A DNA stretch of 64,000 nt, taken from NCBI GenBank assembly GCA_032622095.1, contig CP136069.1, positions 121,452,126 through 121,516,125 on the forward strand, given 5' to 3'. The notes under the pieces are model-generated. The model was given only the letters and a program-made list of their open reading frames with translations, searched no databases and was not told the DNA's origin. The position numbers and the translations under genes were made by a program. This document shows positions 11,306 to 23,300 of the stretch, in pieces. This stretch comes from Siphonodentalium dalli. Taxonomy: Eukaryota; Mollusca; Scaphopoda; Gadilida; Siphonodentaliidae. Each line of letters opens with the position of its first letter. Positions within the stretch are counted from its first letter, which is position 1.

Positions 11306-14300
11306 GTAAGCTTTACTTTAGACAATACTTTAGAGAAACAAGTTATATTCATGGTTCTAGGCTATTGTTTACGGGACCCGCTTTGCTTTTTTATTTATAT
11401 AGATTATACTGTATATGAATATCTTTTGACCAAAACATACTGTTTGAAAGACAGTATTTTAATTTATTAAGAAATTTCTATCAATTTGTTTTATCTATGT
11501 TTGATTATTTAAGATATCACATGTGCAGCCATGATTAGGACATTTTTCAGCCTCGCGGAAATCTTTGATGACGCTGATTTGCGTTTGTTTTAACTTTTTG
11601 TGCTGTTGCGTTTCGGAGGGAGATAATTTATGAGACAAAATTAAAATTATATTGATCGATTGATTGATTGTTTATTATATTACTGTAGGTGATATGTTTT
11701 TGAGCAGAAAACAGATGTCTAAATACTAAATTATTTTGAGGTGTCGTTGAATCACAAACTGAAATGAGACAGTGCTATTTAATGCACGTATTGTTTCAGT
11801 TGTTCAAACATACATGTAGATTCCTTTTTTGGTACGAAAGAGTGGTTTGTCTTGAACAAAACGGAGTGTCGTTTCTTTAAAGTGTGCAAGTAATACGGCA
11901 CCATCGCCCTAAATATGAAACAAAATGCTTGCACCAAGCGTTCTAAGCTCCCTGTGAATTAGCTAATACTCATGCAGCCTCCAGTGGACCTGTTAACGAT
12001 TTGAGTTAATTTCTACTCAACTTTGAAAGTTAAATCGACCAACAACCGAGCGACTGCACACAATTTTAGAGTTGTTTAAATCTTGATTAACTTTGACTGA
12101 ACAATATAGCTAACGTTGAGCAATTATCAGTTTATCAGGCAGATGTGTGTGAGGTGAGTTAGATAGGATACAATACAGTGAAAAATAATGACAGGCAGAT
12201 GTGCGTGAGGTGAGTTGGATGGGATACAATCCATCAGTTTATCAGGCAGATGTGCGTGATGTGAATTGGATAGGATACAATCCAGTGAGAAATAATGACA
12301 GACAGATGTGCGTGATGTGAGTTGGATAGGATACAATCAAGTGAGAAATAATGACAGGCAGATGTGCGTGAGGTGAGTTGGATGGGATACAATCCTGTGA
12401 GAAATAATGACAGGCAGATGTGCGTGAGGTGAGTTGGATAGGATACAATCCATCAGTTTATCAGGCAGATGTCGGTGAGGTGAGTTGAATGGGATACAAT
12501 CCATCAGTTTGTCAGGCAGATGTCGGTGAGGTGAGTTGGATGGGATACAATCCAGTGAGAAATAATGACAGGCAGATATGCGTAAGGTGGGTTGGATGCG
12601 ATACAATCCATCAGTTTATCAGGCAGATGTGCGTGAGGTGAATTGAATGGGATATAATCCATCATTTTATCAGGCAGATGTGCGTGAGGTGAGTTGGGTG
12701 GGATACAATCCATCAGTTTATCAGGCAGATGTCGGTGAGGTGAGTTGGATGGGATACAATCCAGTGAGAAATAATGACAGGCAGATATGCGTGAGGTGAG
12801 TTGGATAGGATACAATCCATCAGTTTATCAGGCAGATGTCGGTGAGGTGAGTTGAATGGGATACAATCCATCAGTTTATCAGGCAGATGTGCGTGGGGTG
12901 AATTGAATGGGATACAATCCATCAGTTTATCAGGCAGATGTCGGTGAGGTGAGTTGGATGGGATACAATCCAGTGAGAAATAATGACAGGCAGATATGCG
13001 TGAGGTGAGTTGGATGGGATACAATCCATCAGTTTATCAGGCAGATGTGCGTGAGGTGAGTTGGATGGGACACAATCCAGTGAGAAATAATGACAGGTAG
13101 ATGCTAAAAGTCATCATAAGTTTTTCATTTCTCTGCCATATTGGGGTTAACGTTGAGTAATTATCAGTAATGTTTTCTTAATCGGGAAAGGGTGCATGAA
13201 ATGATTCGACTGGCAATATTTTTTTTAAGTATTCACGAAACTGAACTGGATGATATATCCAGAATCAGCGACCGAATTGGAAATATCTGAAAATTTATTA
13301 AATTATTCTGTGATATAATTTTATCCATATGTTCATCTCTGGATTGTCTTTGCTGTCCATGAATTTAAAGCAGACGTCTTCGAATTGTTTACTATTTAAT
13401 GAAGTTCAGAAGTTCTTCCATCTGATTGTTGCAGTTCTTGGTCCAAAAATAATGGAGTAACGTAAATTAAACATCTCGAAGTGACAACCGTTATAAACGC
13501 ACACAGCGTTGTAAATTGGGTAATTTGTCTTAGATTTTTAATCATCGTTTTGATTAAATCCGAAACAGATGTGTAATTGCAGAGTACTCGTTACTCAACC
13601 GCTGAATACAATCCGCCCAACAAAGAATCACTCAGCGTGTTGAGTAGACATTTTAATCAAGAAGCTATTCAATGTATATATATATATATAGCTCCGCTAT
13701 GGGATTCGTATTATATAAATAATGTAATTTTTATAGTACAATGGCAGAGAAATCTTCTCCATCTCATTCAAAGTATGCACATATTAAAGACATATTATGG
13801 ACTTGTTCGGGTGCGTGAAACTGATAAATCAGTACTCAGGCGCTATGCCAACTGGGGGAATGTAGCATTCTACTAACATCGCCCGAAATCTCAAAGAAAT
13901 CGACCATATAACTCCACAGAAAACACCGTCTGAACTACCCTCAATTGTAAATATTTACATCTCGATTCGGGACGCACCAATCGGCGATAAACTAACGCAA
14001 ATGATTTCGCCATTGGTACTCATTGCATTTAATAAATATATAAGACTGACGGTGTGTGTTGTTAATTTGGATTAATATTCATAAAAAATAACTACGGTGG
14101 GCAAGATTATTCTCCATTTCTATGTGATCACCAACCGGAGTGTTTCACGTCACTTTAATATAAATTATTGGTGTGAAACATACAGAGAATTGAAAACTAT
14201 TTTACTTAATCAGTTAAACAATTGTACAAATATAAACTCTGTCCCTTTCGTGTTACAGGCACGGGCGGCGTTCGTTGCAGAAATATTAATATTTGTTCAA

Positions 14301-17300
14301 ATCGCCATCAACAGAAGGAATATTAAAATATATATAGTTTTGTTCATATGCCAAACATAATCAGCGCGTATATAGTATATTGTCGTCAAGACGTACGATG
14401 GTGTACGTAAACAAGAGCCTGCTCGTGTTACAGAAGTTGTGCTTCTGTTTACATAACACAGCGCAATACCATTGGTTAATCACACACAAATGATATAAAC
14501 GCTCTTTAATATTTTCATATCAGGAAAATAGTAATAAATAACGCTCTTTATGTTTACCATATCCGGATCTAAACAAAAGCGATGTAACGTAACGTTTTTT
14601 GCTTTTGTTTACATAACAAAGGGAACAAATTGACAATAACATACTGTTTATGCCATCTTTCTGATTGGTATAAGAACAAGGTCTGTCTATATTTTACTAT
14701 TCTTTCTGTTTATGGCGGTTTTTGACGGAGGTGAATATTTTAACAGCATACCCACCGCCAACGCCACCCGTATCTTTAAGAACAACTGGTAACAGGATAT
14801 TTATAGATATCTCATGTGAGCTGTCAGAAGTTATATGAATGTTCCTTCTTTATATATATAAACTGTTTGATACATGTATATAGTTTGATTCAAAAACTGA
14901 TATCGAGTATTGCTTGAATGATTTGTAAAACATGACCATGTATTTAGACCCAAATAAAAACATTACAACAATAAAATATATTCAGACTTTCCAATGCGTG
15001 CGCGTTACCTTACATGTACTTGTTCGTTCTATTCACCAGAAATTCTCCTGGCAACGGAGTGGCTCGGACGAACCTCAGCCGCAGCGACGTACGCTCCAGC
15101 GGGAAGGTGTACCTTATATATTACACCAGGATCAAATCCAACTGCATGTTCGACGTCTACAACTTCCCCTACGATGAAACCACATGCACAGTGTTGTTAG
15201 CCTTGGAGGACTCGGAAAACTATATTAACCTCACTCTTCCGCGCTGGGTTAAGAATGGGCCCAGGACAGTTCGCGCAACGAAGTCATATTGTGGGTGGGA
15301 TCTAATCAGTGTAGAGGACACGAAAATTCAAAACGATAGTTTCCCTAACAACTCGTTTTATCAGATGAAATTAAGAATGAAGAGAAGCTCAGAATACATG
15401 GTTTATGCTCACATCGTGCCCGTTGTCATGGTAGCCATGGCCGTTCCACTGCAGTATCTTCTGGAGCCTGACTCATCTGAAAGGATTTATTTGGGTGAGT
15501 TATATTAATGCGCAGCTTACAGGTACAATCACAGCTGTTCGAAATTCTTACAAAATATTCGCCAATATGGCGACAGGGGTTGTTAATGGACGTGGCGACA
15601 GGGGGTGTTCAGGGACGTGGCGACACAGGGTGTTCAGGAACGTGACGACTTACTTTAAACATATTTTATTTGTAATAATACAAAGTGGATTGGGGCACAA
15701 GTTACATAACTTGTTCAGTGTTCAGGGACGTGGCGACAGGGGGTGTTCATGGACGTGGCGACAGGGGGTGTCCAGGAACGTGGCGACAGGGGTGTTCGTG
15801 GCGACACATGGTGTTCAGGGACGTGGCGACGGGGGTGTTCCGCGACGGGGTGGGTGTTCAGGAACGTGGCGACATGGGTGTTCATGGACGTGGCGACAAG
15901 GGGTGTTCAGAGACGTGGTGACAGGGGGTGTTCAGGAACGTGGCGATAAGGGGTATCCAGGAACGTGGCGACAGATGCCCATTCATGGACGTTATAAATA
16001 CACTCTGGTATAGAAGTTTATCAGGATCTACTCTGGTAAAATGTGGTAAAGTCAGGTTTACAACAACAACAAAAAACACTCTGGTAATAGCCCGGTAAAC
16101 CATGGTTTACCAGGCTCTACTCTGGTACAGTCAGGTTTACAATGTTCTACTCTGGTAAAAGTCATGTAAAACCCACGTAAAATGACTAACCCTTGTAAAT
16201 TCCAAGTGAATGCATGGTAAAGTCAGGTTTACAATGATATTCTCTGGTAAAATCCATGTAAAGCCATGTAAAATGGACATACCCTTGTAAATTCCAAGTA
16301 AATCATGGTAAAGTCAGGTAAACAATGTTATACTCTGCATGGTAGAAGCCATGTAAAAATGACATACCTCTAGAAATTCCAAGTAAATTATGGCAAAGTC
16401 AGGTTAACAATGATAAACTCTGGTAAAAGTCATGTACACCCTTGTAAAAATACATACCCTTGTAAATTCCTTGCAAGTAAAGGCATGGTGTATCCCACTT
16501 TACTCTCGTAAAATGATGGTGAAACAGGACATACGTGGGTAAAACCCATGTAAATCAGAACATACTGTCGTAAATCACTTCTTCTGAAGAAAAAACGCTG
16601 TTTAAATGTTTGTATTTTTTTTCATTTCTGAATACATCCGTTATAGTCAATATATATTTATTTCTTCGAGGAAAAAAAACGCTCTTTAAAAACACTCTAC
16701 TTCAACAGTCGTCAGTTAGTTCAAAACGTGGCGCTATGCAACAATGATGCTTTTTATATGGGTTGGTTTCAGTCAGAGATGGATTTTGTGAATAACTGAG
16801 TTCTACATGATAATAGCATACAATAATATACAAGTTATACAATAGGAAGTATGTTATGAATCATAGTCCTATTTCTTGACTATTTTGTAGTCCTTTAACA
16901 GTTCAGACTTACACTACCGATCTTACGAAACGTATTTTAACCAGGACAATAATTTCGGTGTGTTGTGTTTTTGTATATTTAAGTCCAAAAACGAAAACAA
17001 CTCTACAAGGTGGCGTCCAACCAATCTCAAAATCGCTGGTACATAGGCTCCCATGTTGGTTAATGTTTTTGTATGTAATGGTAATACAGCAGGATTTACC
17101 ATAGTATAAGTGTGGTACATGATACCTTTACTTGGAATTTACAAGGGTATGTCATTTTTGCATGGACTTTACATGGCTTTTACCAGAGTATGTCATTACG
17201 CCACCGTAGTGTGGTGTTTCTAGCTTTTGTTTTTTTTGATATCGCATGGTCGATCGATAATTCACTGGGTGATTGTGCAGGGCGAATGCATTGTGGGGCT

Positions 17301-20300
17301 TTTATTTATTTATAGAGTTGGAAATTCCGTTTATTTAAAAGTCGGAACTACGCGACCAGTAGGCCAAGTCCAGTAAAACGGTTCGTTATAGGTGCTGGTT
17401 GTTATTGTTATTTTAACGGAATTCTGAGTTGGTCATTCGCGAAACCAATATATTTTATATTATATAATTAAAACCGTGGGTATATAATATATGATCCTCT
17501 TTATGGATATTGTAGGAAGGTAAATTTAGCTAAAGCGGTGGGATATCTTGCAAGACAACACATTTCGGTTTGCGCTATAACTGCTCAATGTTTTAAGGTG
17601 TTACACAGCGTCTGATAAAAAGAGTTCTATCTGGAATATTCAGAGAACATGCATAGAGTAAACATAGTCCTATCGGACTATCGTAAAGTAGTTCCGTTTT
17701 ATTCGGGATTAATTAACCCTCAGACTGCCGAAACTGCCGACAATAAATTCGCTTGTTTGTGTCCCCCGAAAATCAAACTTGCCTGTTTAGAGGTCCCATT
17801 TTCGTGGCTAATGGTGATAGAATCACAATTTTTCAGTCAAGTTCATGGATAAATTACATTACACTTAATCGGCTTATGTCCGCGGCCATAAACCTGCGTT
17901 TTGATAACAATTTATTTGAGACAAACTGTTGCGCGGGTATCAGTCGGCGCTTATGGGTTGAAGTTATTATGATCGTGCAGCCTGCACGTGCAACAAGTGT
18001 TCAAATACAACAGAAAACAAATAATTATGTCAAATAAATAACGTGATCAATGGACAGACACGTTTCATTTCCGTGGGACACGAAAAAGCGAATTTAATGT
18101 CGTCAGTTTCGGCAGTCTGAGGGTTTTAATTAATCTCCTTTACGATATCCCGATAGGACTATGTTTACTCTTTGTTCTCTGAAAAAAAAATGGTGTGAAT
18201 ATTCCCGATAGAACTATTTTTATCAGACTTTTTGTAACACATTAAAACATTGAGCAGTTAGCGCAATTTTCTGAAATTTCGGACTATTTCGTCTATAAAA
18301 ATACGATGAGCAACTGAAAATGTTTTTCAACATTCTGGAAGGGGTATATGTCCATGGTATATATGTTTAAAATTTCACGCATAAACTATGACAGATAACA
18401 AAGTTATAATTAGTTTTATAGGCCCACCATAAATCCCCTATAATAAACGCATGCCTCCGTAAGCACATGGCTTTGCTGTGGATACTTTCGTTCCCAGCAT
18501 GCATCATTCTCGCTATCTGTAAAATGTCTATGAACAATGGCTGCATGTGCCATGCACTCTTAGCTTTGATCCGCATTTAGAAGCATTCTGGTGTGGCGAA
18601 TGAGAAACCTGCAGTAATTTATAAGCCGTAGTTCATTGTAATAATTTGAAGAATTACTTGTCTTAACGGAATTCTGAGGCGGTCCATTGATGTAACCAAT
18701 ATATTTTATATTATGATTTATATTTATGACTAATAATACGATCTTGGTGGCGTTACCATTTCTGACTATGGTTTTCTTGTTGTTTATCTGACTTTACATT
18801 ATTTTACCAGAGTAGAGCCATGGTTTGACTGGCTTTACCGGAGTACGATTACCTAGGATATGAGCGATAACTCTATTTCACAATAGCCCATTTATCAACT
18901 GATGTGTTTTCTTTCTCTTTTGTGAGAATAAAATCATATTTTGTTTGTTAATCAGTTGAAAACAATTGTAGCCGGTTAACAGAATGGGAAGAGAATATTC
19001 TTATAGATATTCAGGCTAAATCCAGAAATGTGTGATTTATATAGCCTCCAATCTTTTATATCAAATGTTAAAGCTCCTGAAAGCGCACATCGGTACTACT
19101 GTGGTAACTTTACCCTAATATCGAGGTAAATTACCCTGGTAGAATTACTCTGGTAGTTTTACTCTAGTATATTTACTTTAGTAGAATTCCACATGCATAC
19201 TTACATCCCGGTAAAATATCATGAAATACATGAGTGGGAACATTTTACAAGAGTAAAAAACATGAGTGGGTCTAGTTTTGTGAGTATAATATGGTGACCA
19301 TTCACTAGATGAATGTTACCAGATTAAAATAACCTGGTTCCAATCACCCTGGTAGAATACCACATAATACCAGAGTGTTTTACCATGGTTTACCATAGTG
19401 TTTTGTTATAATGGAGGGGGCTTGAGTAGTTTTCAGGGAAGTTCAATTCAATTCGTTTAATCTTATTGACCCATAATACATTGTATTAAGATAACATATA
19501 ATACATGTATGTACATGACTTACATAATAGACATTCCAATGATATATATTATAATATATGAACAGTATTTACAATATAAATAATATACCTGTTTGCCATA
19601 GTTGCTGTCCGCTGACGCTATATACTATGGTGCCACACAAATGGCATAGACACCCTCAATTATATTGCCAGCGAGGTAATATAATTCAGAGTATGTATCC
19701 ACTCTGGTTTAGTCGCTTGCACATGTTATTTCTTGTCAGGGATGTTTAGAGGTGTCCGAATATGGCACCCGTGGTATTTATCAGCCCTTTGACAAACGAA
19801 GGGTAAAGTAGGATGACCCTGTGAACTCTTTCGATAACCCCATACCCCTCGTCGATCATAAATGACTGCCGCCCAGTTAAGGGGTGCGAATAGCAAACAT
19901 GTGTCATTTTCAGCCCGTTTGCCGACTTCGCCAAACAAAGGGTATTGGAGGGTGGCCCCAATTAAGACACCATTTCAAAACACACCCTATACCCCATCGC
20001 CGTCCAAAATGACCACCTCTTGGAGGGTTGCGAATAGGGCATCCATGTAATTTCTCAGCCCTTTTACAGATTTTGGTCAAACAAATGGTGTTTTAGGTTG
20101 GCACCCAATACGAGATAAGATGATCCGATTTTTCAAGTATAAATGTATGACATTGTGTTGTAAAACGTCGTATTTGACTAGTATAATGTGCTAATTAATA
20201 ACATAATATCGTATGTGATATTTTCAAAACTTCCCGATAATTATGAATGATTTGTTTTTGGAGGGTGGCGAACTGAGGTTGTTTTCTCCTCGGCCCGGGT

Positions 20301-23300
20301 GACAGTGTCTAATATAAACGATATAGAACCCAAAAGAAAACCACCAAAGCCAAAATGTCGTATCTCACAAGTTGCTTATTTTTCATTTTTAAAAAAAAAT
20401 CCTAAAATACCATAAAATCATTTTTATCATCAATGATGAGATAGATCTATATGAAAGTATATATTTCTCATAAAACCGTTGCATAAACGGTCATCAAGCC
20501 ACGGTATTAGTAGATTCAAATTATATTTCCGGAGATCATGGAGATAACTAGGTTTGTATGTGTCCGGCAGAGTTGATTTGTTTTTGTGGACACGAACTTA
20601 TAAACCCAGTGACGTCATTGTGTCATTTACCCTAATTACAGGTGGCACTCTGTTCGTGGCAATGGTTTTTATGATTACCTCGCTAAGGAATGCGTTACCA
20701 GGAGGATATCTGGTCGTACCGAAGCTAGGTGAGACAGTTTGCATAATTATAGATAATTATAGATAATAGATAATTGATTGACAATTTACACCCACTATAG
20801 GGCAGATGCCATCCATAATATCATGAAATATATAGAGAATACCTACGAGTTTTGGTTGAATACCCGAATTATCTCATGAGTGGGTGCAAGGAAGTACAGA
20901 ATTTCCACGAGCGGCTGCAAGCCGCGAGTGGAAATTTTGTACTTCCTTGCACCCACGAATGAGATAATCCGGGTATTCAACCAAAACCCGTAGGTTTTCT
21001 TTTTATTATATGCGCTATAAACCGCACCAAAACTGCTAATTTTGTCCTACAGTTCACTTCAAATTGTTAGAAAGCTTTGACATTTGCATTTTGTTTACAT
21101 TCCATCAATTGATTTGCTCACCACCGAATGACAAATATCGAGCATAGCCGCCATAAGAAATAGTCCCCATTGTTTTATTCTGAAATGATGCGAGAAAATT
21201 AATGTATACATAATTTAGTGATATTATTACAACAAATGAGTTAACATTATAACAATTAAATAACAGTTTATGAACCGTGAAAATCAATAATTAAAACAAT
21301 AGTCCGGCTGTTATTGATACGCTTTGAAACTTAATGTGATTCGCCGCTATAAACCGGAAGTAATCTCCGAAAAAGTAATACTATTGTGTTATCCATCGAG
21401 TCGGTCAGTGTTATCCATCGAGTCGGTCCAGGCGATGGATATAACGCTCTACGCCACGGCAATTTCCCACTATGTAATGGGGAAGCATATAATAAAAAAG
21501 CAATATCAATGCACAACAAATTATATATGTAATTGGTAGTAATTATAGGCTGTAATTGGTAGTAATTATAGGCTGTAATTGGTAGTAATTGTTTTATCCT
21601 CTCTCTAGAATTAAGCTTTAACTCTTTGAGTGACAGGGGCCGATCTCATCGGGCCTAAACCTACAAAATAAGTATGTTAAAGAATATAAGAATAAATTAT
21701 TAAAATTGTAAAAAATGTAATAAAAAAAAAAAAAAAAATTGTTAGGCCAATGCATGAATTCTCTTATATATGCGAGGCGACCTATGGTTGACTCGCATAT
21801 ATAAGAGAATGCATTAGCACAGGGTATATGGGTTCCATCCGCGCTAAATTAAAAGTGATTCGGTTCTTGGTGGAACACTGTGCTAGAAGTCCCTGAGTGA
21901 TCAATTAAATATTTTGTTAGACATACTATCATGTTACCCCTTTATCTCTCAACCAATATGTCTGAAAAATAGAACTACTTTTATATACACAAGCTCAATA
22001 CCATAGCTGTGCTTGTGTATACAAATTTGCACTTTTTACTCTGATTTCGAGTTGAGCCATGGATAACTGAGCGGAACATATAATAAACAGAACATCTCCA
22101 CTTTTGGTTGGATATGGTAATGATCTCATTCGTGATGACAGAAACAAAATGAATTTCAACTCGTGGCAGGGCCACTCGTGGAAATTAATTTTTGTTTTCA
22201 CCACTCATGAGATAATTCCCATATTCAACCAAAAAGTGTAGATATCCTCTATATATCAATATCAATGCTTAATTTTGCTAAAGTGGCGCGCTCGTTTTTT
22301 TTTAATTTAAAGTTTCGCTTTTTAATTTAGATATGTTTTATTTATATTTTTGCTCTTTTGTATCGACACGCCCATGTGTGAGAGTTCAATTCAATTTGTG
22401 CACTATGAAATGTGTTGACGACTTGGTCTCTCCACAGTCATGTACCACGGGCTGACGCTCATCTGGATTATGGCAACTTTGCTGACATCATTCTTCAGCG
22501 CCTCCCTGTCCCAAAATGAATTTGCTGGTCGACCGGTGCCTTATACCATGCGTAAGGTAAGATGAAATGTTGCATAATAAATTGGAATATTATGCCTTCC
22601 TCACTAGGATTTGTTATATTTTAGACATTAAAGGCATTAAACTGAGTTCATGTGAAATGACATAATAATCTGTAAAACACTAGCTTATCAACAAGTATAC
22701 ATGTAAAAATAGATCGACTTTGTTCTTATTTGCGTTATTTATAACTCTGCAGTAAGGAGATTTCACATATTGAAGCCATTGCTTTGTGAACATTACTGTT
22801 ACAGTGGCATTACCGATCAAAGTCCAATTTGTCAAATTCGATACAAATGTTGAATCAAAACTTGACGGTAACCATTGAACAACTATTCAGAAAATCATAT
22901 TTAGACGAATATATGTGTACTTACTGTGCGCGAATTGCGCGATTATCGCTGTTTATTAACAATTTACTGTAACAGTTTTTTTTTTACATTACAATGGTTT
23001 TAACACGCAAATTTGGTTATTGGAGAGCTATACCGTTTCAATAATGATTTTACGAACGAAGTTTATCTGCGTTTCCATGATCAGCTTGGTGGTGGTATCT
23101 TTGCAGACTTTGATCATGTTTTCACATTTATCCATGTAAGGTGAAGGCATTCAGTCTCCTTGGGTATTAGTATCATACACACTAAATATGTGAAGTTGAA
23201 ACTCAACCCTCCGAAATTCAGATCTTTACCTTCATGGAGAACATTATTCATTTCACGATGCTCTTGTTCATTTGGATGAGCGTAACATTCTGTGTGGGCA

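Noticed and set aside
12127-13024. Series of minus-strand frames with IPSNSPHRHLPDKLMD repeats
   Set aside because: Products of the 52-bp minisatellite. The period is not a constant multiple of three across the array and there are no flanking signals.
15495-16013. 172-codon plus-strand frame rich in GRGDRGCS repeats
   Set aside because: It is a translation of the GTGGCGACA minisatellite and starts in the receptor intron; other registers are equally open.
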